DNA of 64,000 nt, taken from a virus. The position numbers were made by a program, and so were the translations under genes. The notes beneath the pieces were generated by a model. It was given only the letters and a program-made list of their open reading frames with translations, had not been told where the DNA came from and did no database searches. The DNA lies in IMG/VR virus record IMGVR_UViG_3300024264_000006, positions 83,637 to 147,636 of that record; one strand, written 5' to 3'. The stretch's first letter is position 1, and each line of letters begins with the position of its first letter. Below are positions 1-7,184 of this stretch, piece by piece.

Positions 1-66
1 GAACACCGTAGTCTGAACTCCATTAGCAGTCAACCATGAACCAGCGTCTATTGTTATATCAGCCAT
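1..66 (-). CDS. Partial gene of unknown function, 5' end only
   Basis: The minus strand opens with ATG at 66-64 and stays open to the window edge, giving a 22-residue N-terminus (MADITIDAGSWLTANG...). Its start overlaps the stop of the SprT-like gene by 8 bases, the usual junction in this genome, which supports it as the next gene of that operon. The visible piece is too short to place in a family. Confidence 0.6.
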   Translation of the reverse strand, partial: MADITIDAGSWLTANGVQTTVF

Positions 67-694
67 TTCTTAAATTCTCCATTCTTGCCTTGGAGGCTTT
101 CCACTGTTCAAACCCCATAGGTTTACGAGCTTCTCCGAAAGCGAGTTTACGTTGTTTGAATTCCGCCTTCAACACCTTCTTACAATCGGAACCTAAAAAT
201 GTACCAACCATTTGAAGTAGAGTTTTACGGAACGACCTTCCGTGGTGCATATACCCAAGACAATGAGTTAACTCATGAATCAAAGTGTATGCATCAAATC
301 CACAGTAACTATCTAGGGTGACGGTATATCCGTTAGTGTGACCAGCAGTACCACGTCCGGATGAACGTGCCTTTTGAATCACCTTCGGAGTCGAAGCAAA
401 GATGCGAGTCACATCCCCGTCGATAGATTGAGACCAGAGTTTCTGCCAAGTCTTAGACTTGTAAATCTTCTTGGCGAACTTCTCCGCCTCTTTGATATCC
501 TTGAATTGAGGAATCGGTTTGAAGGCAGTACCCGACTGCCTTTGCATGGCCCATTCCGCTTCGTAACACTTTGAACGTTCAGAGTCCTTAGTCCCGAAAG
601 AACCTTTGTTCTGAGAAACCTTCTGTTTCTTCAGGTAAGCTTTGTAACCGGACACAAACTCATCATTGAACTTTTCGACTTGAGCACTAGGCAT
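59..694 (-). CDS. SprT-like zinc metalloprotease
   Basis: A 211-residue protein with a zincin motif HELTHCLGYMHH at about residues 140-151, followed by GRSFRKT, which matches the HExxH...H/GxxF pattern of SprT/Spartan-type proteins. The two histidines and the glutamate would bind zinc and activate water. Cellular relatives degrade DNA-crosslinked proteins; the phage role is unknown. The N-terminal half is basic and unrecognised. The start overlaps the upstream gene's stop by 8 bases, with GAGGAG upstream. It belongs to the operon running from the promoter at 1274-1302. Confidence 0.8.
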   Translation of the reverse strand: MPSAQVEKFNDEFVSGYKAYLKKQKVSQNKGSFGTKDSERSKCYEAEWAMQRQSGTAFKPIPQFKDIKEAEKFAKKIYKSKTWQKLWSQSIDGDVTRIFASTPKVIQKARSSGRGTAGHTNGYTVTLDSYCGFDAYTLIHELTHCLGYMHHGRSFRKTLLQMVGTFLGSDCKKVLKAEFKQRKLAFGEARKPMGFEQWKASKARMENLRNG

Positions 695-935
695 TCTTCA
701 GAATCTCCTCAATGTATTCGTATCTGACCCTCTCTCTATCGATAGAGTCTCCACCACCCCAAGTGTAGTTGTTGACTTCGACCTTCTTGAGGTATTCAAA
801 GATTGCCTTCTCGACAATGGCGACAGTCAAACCTTCGGTAGGATAGATGCCGTCATAGGCGTAGAAAGACAAAATATAATTCCTAAACTCGACAAATGTA
901 GGATTGTTTCTCAATGCGATGCAATTAGTAATCAT
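687..935 (-). CDS. Hypothetical protein
   Basis: An acidic protein of 82 residues (MITNCIALRNNP...) with no recognised domain. I prefer the ATG at 935 because AGGAG sits just upstream (the plus strand reads ctcct after the start). A longer frame to 971 would overlap the preceding gene and has no ribosome site. It lies between the 99-residue gene and the SprT-like gene in one operon. Confidence 0.65.
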   Translation of the reverse strand: MITNCIALRNNPTFVEFRNYILSFYAYDGIYPTEGLTVAIVEKAIFEYLKKVEVNNYTWGGGDSIDRERVRYEYIEEILKNA

Positions 936-943
936 AACCACTC

Positions 944-1243
944 CTATCTCAAGTACAGTGGGCCAGTCCACTCAACAACATAATCTTCGAACAAGTTCCC
1001 TCTAGGGGCGTTAAGAGCGGGAGCATTCCAGCTTGCAGCCTTAAGAATGTCACCTTTCTTGAACTTAGGATTCGCAAGGTTGATAAAACCCCATGCGCTA
1101 CCACCACTCAAGATTTTGATGTACTTCTTACCGATCTTGTAGTCAAGACCTTCAGCGTACCTTTCTTCCATTTCGGGTCTAAACCCCATTCTTTTGTAAT
1201 CGGCGATGCACGCTTCAAACAACTTTTTGATTTCGTTTTCCAT
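944..1243 (-). CDS. Hypothetical protein, first gene behind an early promoter
   Basis: A 99-residue protein with no family I can name. It has a charged helical N-terminus (MENEIKKLFEACIADYKRMG) and a middle rich in Gly, Lys and aromatics. GAGAGAGG lies 7 bases before the ATG. It is the first gene after the promoter at 1274-1302. The promoter and 26-nt leader are nearly identical to those of the unrelated gene at 29911-30204, so the two genes are probably co-expressed early. Confidence 0.75.
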   Translation of the reverse strand: MENEIKKLFEACIADYKRMGFRPEMEERYAEGLDYKIGKKYIKILSGGSAWGFINLANPKFKKGDILKAASWNAPALNAPRGNLFEDYVVEWTGPLYLR

Positions 1244-1266
1244 AATTTACCTCTCTCATCAATTTA
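1241..1266 (-). repeat. Duplicated 5' leader, copy 1
   Basis: These 26 bases, including the start codon, are identical to 30202-30227. The element carries the GAGAGAGG ribosome site. With the promoter just upstream, it forms a promoter-leader cassette used twice in the window. Confidence 0.85.
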
Positions 1267-1273
1267 CTGTACC

Positions 1274-1302
1274 AGTATAACCTATTCTTGTTATAATGGC
1301 AA
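1274..1302 (-). promoter_or_regulatory. Sigma70-type early promoter (P1)
   Basis: On the minus strand, TTGCCA (1302-1297), a 17-base spacer and TATACT (1279-1274). An A-tract (GAAAAAACGC) lies directly upstream, as at 1529, 2676 and 30235. It drives the 99-residue gene and the operon down to the window start. Confidence 0.8.
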
Positions 1303-1320
1303 GCGTTTTTTCAAACTTTT

Positions 1321-1497
1321 TTAACAAAAACAATACTGAGGAACCTTAAATTCTTCCTCAAACATACCAATTTCATCGAAACCGTACAGGACATAACCGT
1401 CCATAGGGTCACCACCTTTCTCGTAAACCACTAAGTCCGCACCAGCTCGGGGACGTTCAGGGATCACACCATTTATGTCAAAGTCAACGTGTTTCAT
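1321..1497 (-). CDS. Small acidic hypothetical protein, 58 residues
   Basis: An open frame from ATG at 1497 to TAA at 1323-1321, beginning MKHVDFDINGVIPERPRAGA. It is acidic with a cysteine-containing end (PQYCFC). AAAGGAA sits 7 bases before the ATG and a strong promoter lies just upstream at 1529-1556, so it is very likely expressed. No family is recognised. It is a single-gene unit lying before promoter P1. Confidence 0.7.
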   Translation of the reverse strand: MKHVDFDINGVIPERPRAGADLVVYEKGGDPMDGYVLYGFDEIGMFEEEFKVPQYCFC

Positions 1498-1528
1498 ATC
1501 AATTCCTTTCTCTCATTTCTCAGACTAT

Positions 1529-1556
1529 ATTATAACACAGCCACAGCCCGTTACAA
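1529..1556 (-). promoter_or_regulatory. Sigma70-type early promoter (P2)
   Basis: Minus strand TTGTAA (1556-1551), a 16-base spacer and TATAAT (1534-1529). The A/T tract upstream matches that of P1, P3 and P4. The start of the 58-residue gene lies about 30 bases downstream. Confidence 0.8.
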
Positions 1557-1577
1557 GCGGTTTTTGAAAAAAAGATG

Positions 1578-1609
1578 AGTTTTTTTAGAATATTTTGTTA
1601 TAAGGATAT
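1578..1609 (-). repeat. Upstream promoter element, copy 1
   Basis: A 32-base AT-rich block located 22 bases upstream of the P2 -35 box. It matches 30286-30317, which lies 22 bases upstream of the P4 -35 box, at 30 of 32 positions. The identical offset suggests an UP-element or activator site belonging to the promoter. Confidence 0.8.
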
Positions 1610-1625
1610 AACTGGAACGTCTAAA

Positions 1626-1645
1626 CTTCGCCCCGTGAGGCGAAG
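1626..1645 (-). terminator. Hairpin after the DUF932 gene
   Basis: A 7-bp inverted repeat CTTCGCC/GGCGAAG with a 6-base loop lies 16 bases past the stop of the DUF932 gene. Only a short U-run (GTTTA) follows on the minus strand, so it may be a weak terminator or an RNA-stabilising stem. Confidence 0.5.
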
Positions 1646-1661
1646 CAAGACTGTTTGTTCC

Positions 1662-2618
1662 TTACGCTGCAGTCGCAAATTCTACTGCCTTGTTGACAGC
1701 TTTTTCTTTACGAGTTTGGTTAGAACCGAACCAAGCAGAAGCTAAACGGGTATCCGCAGAACGTCCCATCTTGTGATCGGTCAAGTAGGTAACACTGTTA
1801 AGTGCTTGCCACCATGTACCTTCACCGAACTGAGCGCCGGGTTGTGTCTCAAGGAATGAGTACGCAGCCTGACCGTTAGTGGTGAGGTCTTTGAAGTCCT
1901 GAACGGTTACTTCTTTTTTACCTTGGTAGGTACGTGGGAAGACTTCGTTGTAGTAGTTGATCAAAGATTCAACGGTGAACTTCTTAGTTGAGAGGAATTC
2001 AGCCATCTCTTTGTACTTCGCAAACTTCTCGTGTGCGATGCCAAGGGCTTCTTTTACCTTCTCAGGGTTGAACTCTGAACGGTGGTTCAACTTGCAAGAG
2101 TTTGCAACTTGTTGTCCCAACGATAGTGTCAGAGTATTGTTACACACAACACGAATCGGAGTGAATCGAACATCGATTGACTTACCATACATGTGTGGGT
2201 TTGAGAACAACAAGTATGAATCAACTTGGTCACCACCAAGGATGTCAAAAGACTCCTTGATCTTCGCAAGTGCCCAGACCATCTGTCCACCTTTTAAAGA
2301 ACCAGCGGTGTGCATTTCCATGTCACCAGCAGCGCAATACTCTGAGAAGAACTCAAACGCATCTGCGTTCTGAACAGGGTTCCAGTTTGCACCAACTTGA
2401 GTCAGAACCTTGTTATCCGAGGATCGGACAAGGGCTTCTACACCTGTTGGAATTTCTTGATCACCTACTCGTGCGTAGGTAGGGATTTTCTCGACAGACC
2501 AGTCGAGTCCCGCTTTCTCCATCATTTGTTGTGGATGCAGATCATTTGAGACAGCAACACCCAGACCATGCCAAGGGACAGCTCCGGCGTATGCCATTGT
2601 TTCTACTTCATGACTCAT
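1662..2618 (-). CDS. DUF932 / TIGR03299-family protein
   Basis: A 318-residue protein with the family's N-terminal signature (WHGLGVAV near residue 17) and the core RFTPIRVVCNNTLTLSL near residues 150-166. DUF932 proteins are common in phages and plasmids and are often highly expressed, but their biochemical role is not established. The gene is monocistronic: strong promoter P3 upstream, hairpin downstream. GGAGAAATATATT precedes the ATG. Confidence 0.85.
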   Translation of the reverse strand: MSHEVETMAYAGAVPWHGLGVAVSNDLHPQQMMEKAGLDWSVEKIPTYARVGDQEIPTGVEALVRSSDNKVLTQVGANWNPVQNADAFEFFSEYCAAGDMEMHTAGSLKGGQMVWALAKIKESFDILGGDQVDSYLLFSNPHMYGKSIDVRFTPIRVVCNNTLTLSLGQQVANSCKLNHRSEFNPEKVKEALGIAHEKFAKYKEMAEFLSTKKFTVESLINYYNEVFPRTYQGKKEVTVQDFKDLTTNGQAAYSFLETQPGAQFGEGTWWQALNSVTYLTDHKMGRSADTRLASAWFGSNQTRKEKAVNKAVEFATAA

Positions 2619-2675
2619 AATATATTTCTCCGTAAGTTAAGGCGTTTGGGGAACCTCTCCCCAGACAACATACGT

Positions 2676-2705
2676 ATTATCTCATAATAAGAACAAGTTT
2701 GTCAA
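2676..2705 (-). promoter_or_regulatory. Sigma70-type early promoter (P3)
   Basis: Minus strand TTGACA (2705-2700), an 18-base spacer and GATAAT (2681-2676). An A-tract and AAAAAAACTTTA lie further upstream, as at P4. It drives the DUF932 gene. Confidence 0.8.
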
Positions 2706-2723
2706 GCGTTTTCTTCAATTAAT

Positions 2724-2909
2724 TTAAAGTTTTTTTCTACGGACTAGTTCTTTCTTGATCTTTTGTCGTAGTTTAGGGGTGGTACTGGACTTATCCATGG
2801 CTTCAACCAACTCCGGAGTAGGAGTAGATTTCATGTACTTGTGCACTATAGAGACCTTTCCGGTCTCCCTATTGCGTATTACATGTGATTGTCCGAATTT
2901 TACTGGCAT
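2724..2909 (-). CDS. Small basic hypothetical protein
   Basis: A 61-residue lysine/arginine-rich protein beginning MPVKFGQSHVIRNRETGKVS. The charge suggests nucleic-acid binding, but no fold is recognised. I use the ATG at 2909, four bases after the stop of the preceding gene, which implies translational coupling. A TTG-initiated frame to 2942 has no usable ribosome site. Confidence 0.65.
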   Translation of the reverse strand: MPVKFGQSHVIRNRETGKVSIVHKYMKSTPTPELVEAMDKSSTTPKLRQKIKKELVRRKKL

Positions 2910-2913
2910 CTTA

Positions 2914-3171
2914 TTATACGAATTTTGCGAGGGTTTCAACAACCTTTACTAGTTTTTGTTTCATCTGAGTAATCTCTGCTTCTTCCCAGATCAGTTCTGT
3001 GGTGCGAATATCACCAAGTAGTTCGATGTATTCTTCTTCTGTCAGTTCACCTTCACGTCTAGCATGGACTATATCGATGATGACCTCTCCCAGTCTACTG
3101 GCTTCCCAGTCTTCATCTTCGTTATCGATAATCTGTTGAAGAATCCTTTCTTCTTCTGTATATCTAGTCAT
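2914..3171 (-). CDS. Small acidic hypothetical protein
   Basis: An 85-residue, strongly acidic protein, mostly predicted helix (many Glu and Ile, few Gly or Pro), with no recognisable family. The start overlaps the stop of the lipoprotein gene by a base (TAATG-type junction), so it is translated from the same late operon as the secreted-protein module, followed by the small basic gene. Confidence 0.65.
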   Translation of the reverse strand: MTRYTEEERILQQIIDNEDEDWEASRLGEVIIDIVHARREGELTEEEYIELLGDIRTTELIWEEAEITQMKQKLVKVVETLAKFV

Positions 3172-3557
3172 TAGTCATATCTCCCCATAACCGTTAACGC
3201 AATTGCTTCTGATTGTTGCAACAATACACCTTGTTTTAAGGCACAGTATCTTTGCGATACAGTTTCCTTTTCATACATGGGGTCTAGGGTTAAAGACATC
3301 TTATCCAATAGGTATTCAATGTCACTAGTACCCTTAGTTTCCACATAAGTACTTAACCAACCATGCTTCTTATAGATGTCATCTATCATGTGTGTGATTA
3401 ACACCGGATCAAGTTCACAATCTAACCAGATGATTGCCCATCTTAAATCGGTTACACCAGCTGCCTCATTGTCATCCCATTTGGATGGCAACAAACTACA
3501 ACCAGTAATCATTATTCCCAACAGGGAAGCTGTAATTATACTATAAAATTTTCTCAC
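3171..3557 (-). CDS. Lipoprotein, outer-membrane spanin candidate
   Basis: A 128-residue protein with a hydrophobic N-terminus ending in the lipobox I-T-G-C, then SLLPSKWDDNE. I recall similar 'SLLP..WDDN' lipoproteins from marine T4-like phages. I choose the GTG at 3557 because GAGG lies 6 bases upstream; the longer TTG frame to 3569 lacks a site. It follows a membrane-anchored coiled-coil gene, the i-spanin/o-spanin arrangement of Rz/Rz1, but it is not proline-rich like classical Rz1. The late promoter at 6842 fits a lysis or virion role. Confidence 0.6.
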   Translation of the reverse strand: MRKFYSIITASLLGIMITGCSLLPSKWDDNEAAGVTDLRWAIIWLDCELDPVLITHMIDDIYKKHGWLSTYVETKGTSDIEYLLDKMSLTLDPMYEKETVSQRYCALKQGVLLQQSEAIALTVMGRYD

Positions 3558-3565
3558 TGTCAACC

Positions 3566-4045
3566 TCAATCTGATAATGGATTATCTAAAGCTTTCTGCA
3601 ATTTCTCGTCTAGTTTTTCTTCTAGTTCTTCTATCTCTTTTCGCAGTTTAGCATATGCTTGATCATAATCATCGGATAACTTATCTCGACGATTCTCAAA
3701 TCTTTCTTCTGCATTATCTATACTATTCCTAACGTCCACTTCTACGGCCCGTATTTTATCGTCTATACGATCCACGTTCTTTTCAAGAGAAAGTAAATCA
3801 TCACGAAGACCCGACTTGATATCACGAGTATAGTCAATAGCTTCATCTAGTTTAGTTTCGATAATTGCATTACGGGACTCAATCTGATCCACATCAATGT
3901 TTTGAACAACCTCTCTCATGTCCATGTAGTCCTTATAGAACTCAAAACCAGCCCAAGATGCTCCGCCCAATGTAGACAGTGCGGTAAGTAAGATTGCCAT
4001 CTTACCCCCAGTAAATTTCATTCCCGCAAATTCTACCTCTGCCAT
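3566..4045 (-). CDS. Membrane-anchored coiled-coil protein, inner-membrane spanin candidate
   Basis: A 159-residue protein with a short N-terminus, one membrane segment at about residues 16-36, then a long charged coiled coil (about residues 45-150, rich in Glu, Asp, Lys and Arg). A good GAGGAG site precedes the ATG. The lipoprotein gene starts 8 bases after its stop. The topology matches an i-spanin spanning the periplasm, paired with the lipoprotein. It could equally be a structural scaffold of the secreted module. I recall similar sequences in cyano- and pelagi-myophages, without a known function. Confidence 0.6.
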   Translation of the reverse strand: MAEVEFAGMKFTGGKMAILLTALSTLGGASWAGFEFYKDYMDMREVVQNIDVDQIESRNAIIETKLDEAIDYTRDIKSGLRDDLLSLEKNVDRIDDKIRAVEVDVRNSIDNAEERFENRRDKLSDDYDQAYAKLRKEIEELEEKLDEKLQKALDNPLSD

Positions 4046-4047
4046 TC

Positions 4048-4503
4048 TTACTCCTCAAATTTTAGTTTACGTAGGTTGACGATCTCTTGTTGCAACCTCA
4101 TAACTTCTAATCTTTTTTTCTCTAATTCTAATTTGTATAGTGCGTTGCAGTTTAACCTTTCTTTAGGTGCACCGATTGGCACTGTGATCCTTGCGTATAC
4201 ACCAACGTTACGCATAAAGTCATCATTGTAAGGTAATAGTACTCTATTTGGATCGACAAAACTGCCGTTCCCCGTCCTGTATTGATCCCACGGATCGTTT
4301 TGATCCATGATACCGACAACACCAAACTCTAAGTTCGTGGATGAACCGATAGCTGCTGAACACTCAACGTCACCCGCTCTCACTCTATCAGACTGAAAAC
4401 TCTGTGGCGACTGTGGTATTGCCAAGTTCAAAGAACCAGACTGTGCGTTCACCGAGCTCGACCAGAAACTTATTACCAAAACAAATAATAATATTAATCT
4501 CAT
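4048..4503 (-). CDS. Secreted protein of the marine T4-like envelope module
   Basis: A 151-residue protein with a signal peptide (MRLILLFVLVISFWSS, cleavage likely after VNA). A conserved core (ECSAAIGSSTNLEFGVVGI) and a C-terminal coiled coil rich in Leu, Glu and Arg follow. The ATG at 4503 overlaps the previous stop as ATGA; a start at 4518 is possible but puts charged residues before the signal. I know similar proteins from marine T4-like phages, always without function. Two cysteines outside the signal could form a disulphide in the periplasm. Confidence 0.65.
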   Translation of the reverse strand: MRLILLFVLVISFWSSSVNAQSGSLNLAIPQSPQSFQSDRVRAGDVECSAAIGSSTNLEFGVVGIMDQNDPWDQYRTGNGSFVDPNRVLLPYNDDFMRNVGVYARITVPIGAPKERLNCNALYKLELEKKRLEVMRLQQEIVNLRKLKFEE

Positions 4504-4874
4504 TTTATTTTCGAACATATCCTTGAAGCGATTAAGGCCTTTGTGCCAGAATCTTTCACTAATTTAGATTTTGAACAGATATATGTTACTTTTTCACTGT
4601 CCGACTTTCGGACGTAAATGTTAACTGACGCCCTACTCAAATACTTTACTCTTATAATTCTCTGTGCAACCGCAAAGGGGACTGGATTCCAATCACTGTC
4701 CCATACGTTTATCTGGTAGTATTCAACATCTGGTCTACCATTCCACAGTTCCATCTCAGTAACCAAAACCGATTCGACATATGATTGAGTTAGTTCTGGA
4801 TAAGTGGGTGTCCACTCGTGGGCCTTCAGACCCACTGAGCAGAACACCAAACTTAGTATCATAACAAAGCGCAT
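4500..4874 (-). CDS. Secreted hypothetical protein
   Basis: A 124-residue protein with a clear signal peptide (MRFVMILSLVFCSVGLKA) and a short mature domain containing two cysteines near the C-terminus (about residues 100 and 120), probably disulphide-bonded. It starts four bases after the stop of the preceding secreted gene and ends in an ATGA overlap with the next, so all are cotranslated. No function is recognised. Confidence 0.6.
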   Translation of the reverse strand: MRFVMILSLVFCSVGLKAHEWTPTYPELTQSYVESVLVTEMELWNGRPDVEYYQINVWDSDWNPVPFAVAQRIIRVKYLSRASVNIYVRKSDSEKVTYICSKSKLVKDSGTKALIASRICSKIK

Positions 4875-4878
4875 ACTA

Positions 4879-5376
4879 TTATATAGCGATACACTCAGCT
4901 GTTACCACTGAACGATATTGTCCAGCAGGAAAAGCCTTGTCGTAACCATAATTAGCAGTCGATGCGACCTTAAACCATGTGCTTCCAGCAATAGTCAAGT
5001 CGATCTCTGTTATGTTATTGTACTCAATTTTGTTGTTGTCATAAGCAGACATAGCAGCATCAGATACTTCTGATACAGTTACATCACCAACCCAAACCAC
5101 CACATCATTAAGAGTAGGACTCTCTGTGAATTCATTCGGTCTTGAGATGACAGCCTTGTAGTAATCCGCTTGGATTACGTCATACCTAACGACAGGCGGT
5201 ACACCACCGTTCGACAGATTAGTTGTCAACGTATTTGGCGTTGGGTTACCATAGACACCTTGAGTGTCTGTTGTTACTACACACTTAGAATCTACAGAGC
5301 CCATAATTGGGACTTCGGCAGCTACTGCGTTAGACAACGTAAAAATGCCTAGTAAGGCAAATATATTTTTAAACAT
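4879..5376 (-). CDS. Secreted hypothetical protein
   Basis: A 165-residue protein with an N-terminal signal peptide (MFKNIFALLGIFTLSNAVAA) and a beta-rich mature part with two cysteines (about residues 32 and 162), suggesting one disulphide that closes the domain. TAGGAGC lies a few bases before the ATG. It sits in the centre of the secreted-protein operon. I recognise no enzymatic motif; a periplasmic or virion-surface role is inference. Confidence 0.6.
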   Translation of the reverse strand: MFKNIFALLGIFTLSNAVAAEVPIMGSVDSKCVVTTDTQGVYGNPTPNTLTTNLSNGGVPPVVRYDVIQADYYKAVISRPNEFTESPTLNDVVVWVGDVTVSEVSDAAMSAYDNNKIEYNNITEIDLTIAGSTWFKVASTANYGYDKAFPAGQYRSVVTAECIAI

Positions 5377-5403
5377 TATAGTGCTCCTATGTAAAATGTT
5401 TTT

Positions 5404-6270
5404 TTATTTTTTATACTGTAAATTTACTAACTCTTTATGTAATAACTGTTGAGCGAGATTTTGTCTCCGTAACAATCGATTGTCTGGAAGACTTGCATCT
5501 TTCAAAACAACAGTTTCTTCATATTTCGAGTCCGGAAGAACTTCAAAGTAACTAACCGGAATATAATTCTGAGCCATCAATGACGTATGTTTACGTAATG
5601 ATTCAGAGGCCAACAACGAGTTGTTAACCGTACCCAAAATCGCCTCCAGTCTCATATCTTCTATCTCTTCTTCCGACATCATTTTTTGACGATCTTTATC
5701 TTCTTCATCCTCATCACGTGGTTCCCAATCCTTTTCTAGTTCTCTCTGAACCCACTGATCGTTAAGTGGATCATAAAACCCTATCTCCGGAATTACCGGA
5801 ACAGGTGGGATATAGTCGGGACAAGATGGGTCTGTAGTAACACCAAAACACGTATCGTAAGAATAATTGTACAATACGGTGGCGCCCTCTACCGAACCTT
5901 TCCCTTCTACTTCAATCGACCCATCTCCCCAAAACTCTAATGGTATTGTATTGACGGGTACGAGTTTATTGATTGAGTTGCCAGGCAACCCACTCCAGTC
6001 ATCTGCGTTCCTAAAGATATAACCACCATTGATGGCATCTTCGTTTTGAACATAAACAACCATATCATCTTCTGCATTCTTTACCGTAGTATAACGGTAT
6101 ACGATTCCATTGACAGTCAATCCCGCATTCTGAGGCAGGATATTAGTCATAACCCAATTGAGGCCAAATGCGGCCGCATTGGGTGAAGTTTCGTTTACTT
6201 GTTCAGAGTAAGAGTAGGACGAGCAAACTAGCAATGCCAGCGCCGCCCAATAGTGTCTTGTTTTGGTCAC
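5404..6270 (-). CDS. Large secreted protein of the marine T4-like envelope module
   Basis: A 288-residue protein starting at a GTG with AAGGAG seven bases upstream. A signal peptide (MTKTRHYWAALALLVCSS) is followed by a beta-rich domain, a Pro-rich linker with two cysteines, an acidic stretch (EPRDEDEEDKD at about 180-190) and a helical C-terminus. I recall the core 'VNGIVYRYTTVKNAEDDM' from marine T4-like phages; function is unknown. Its first 68 bases overlap the end of the preceding gene in another frame, and both frames are hydrophobic there. Confidence 0.65.
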   Translation of the reverse strand: MTKTRHYWAALALLVCSSYSYSEQVNETSPNAAAFGLNWVMTNILPQNAGLTVNGIVYRYTTVKNAEDDMVVYVQNEDAINGGYIFRNADDWSGLPGNSINKLVPVNTIPLEFWGDGSIEVEGKGSVEGATVLYNYSYDTCFGVTTDPSCPDYIPPVPVIPEIGFYDPLNDQWVQRELEKDWEPRDEDEEDKDRQKMMSEEEIEDMRLEAILGTVNNSLLASESLRKHTSLMAQNYIPVSYFEVLPDSKYEETVVLKDASLPDNRLLRRQNLAQQLLHKELVNLQYKK

Positions 6271-6808
6271 TCATCGGCTCCTTTTTCTTATCTTCATCTT
6301 CAACGGGTAAATCATCAGTATTTACTGACCATGCAGCTTTAGCTTCCTCACCTATTAGTCCATCAAACGGACAAGGTGTACCAGCATTCATCATAGCGTC
6401 AAAAACCCGTGGGTCTTGACACATAAGAGATACTGCTGCAACTTTCATACCCATATCGAATAATGTCTTAGAATTTTTTAATCTTTCACAGTTATCGTCT
6501 GTTACTTGTGTGCCTGTTGAGATACCTAGTATCTGAGTTTGGATTGCACCCGCAACACCAAACGTACATAGGTCTGAGTTGGAGGTATTGATCGTAGGAG
6601 AGATCGCTGAGGCCGGAGGCGACTTCAACGTAGTAGTAGTATTACCATTAGTGGTAACGGTAGACTCAGTTATGATAGGTTCGATTGCAGGCGTTACGGG
6701 TTCATCCGTACCCCCGCCACCATCTTGAGCGTTAGCGTCTTCTGCCAGTAATCCGAAAGAGAACACACAAAGTGCAATCAAGGACAATTTTCTTATTGCG
6801 TTATACAT
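6203..6808 (-). CDS. Secreted, C-terminally anchored protein of the envelope module
   Basis: A 201-residue protein with a signal peptide (about residues 1-27), a Thr/Pro/Gly-rich low-complexity region (about 30-70), a conserved domain with cysteines (SNSDLCTFGVAGAIQTQILG and SLMCQDPRVFDAMM) and a C-terminal membrane segment (about 183-201). It is the first gene of the module; a late box lies 34 bases upstream. The domain is widespread in marine T4-like phages as far as I know, with no assigned function. The topology predicts a periplasmic domain tethered at its C-terminus. Confidence 0.7.
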   Translation of the reverse strand: MYNAIRKLSLIALCVFSFGLLAEDANAQDGGGGTDEPVTPAIEPIITESTVTTNGNTTTTLKSPPASAISPTINTSNSDLCTFGVAGAIQTQILGISTGTQVTDDNCERLKNSKTLFDMGMKVAAVSLMCQDPRVFDAMMNAGTPCPFDGLIGEEAKAAWSVNTDDLPVEDEDKKKEPMSDQNKTLLGGAGIASLLVLLLL

Positions 6809-6841
6809 ATTATACCCATTGAAAATAATTCATATCAAGGG

Positions 6842-6849
6842 TATTTATA
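6842..6849 (-). promoter_or_regulatory. T4-type late promoter box
   Basis: TATAAATA on the minus strand, 34 bases before the start of the first secreted-module gene. It is a perfect match to the T4 late -10 box read by gp55-type sigma. Confidence 0.75.
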
Positions 6850-6890
6850 CTTGAAGTTATCTCAAAGCGTCAATTAATTGACAGCTAAAA

Positions 6891-7184
6891 TCAGATTCTT
6901 TCGGGAACTGAACAGTCCAAATCATCTAGTTCTTTAGTCATACGGTGATACTCTCCACAGACACCTTCGAACTCTTCCCACATTTCTTGGAATCTTAGAT
7001 TAGTCAATTCTTTTGTTCCAAGCAAAAGGTTTCCTATCTTATCCGCATGTTCAGCTGCGATAGGAAGATTATCAAGGTATCGTAAGATGCTATCGATATC
7101 ATCGACTACACTCCAAGTCCTCATAATTTTGTCTTCCAGTGCAATGATATTGCCGGTAATGGGATCAATAAATGGTTTGTTCAT
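6891..7184 (-). CDS. Conserved hypothetical protein of marine T4-like phages
   Basis: A 97-residue, acidic, helical protein (MNKPFIDPITGNIIALEDKI...) with AAGGAA six bases before the ATG. The pattern 'DP.TG..IA.E..I...W.VV.DI', followed by a Leu-rich helix pair, is one I have seen in marine T4-like genomes, without function. It stands between the secreted module and the SGNH-like genes. Confidence 0.6.
   Translation of the reverse strand: MNKPFIDPITGNIIALEDKIMRTWSVVDDIDSILRYLDNLPIAAEHADKIGNLLLGTKELTNLRFQEMWEEFEGVCGEYHRMTKELDDLDCSVPERI

Noticed and set aside
4048-6808. Curli secretion genes (CsgG/CsgF) considered for the secreted module
   Set aside because: I recall that some pelagimyophages carry curli-pore genes, but none of these proteins shows a CsgG-type lipobox plus its conserved core, and lengths and motifs do not fit.
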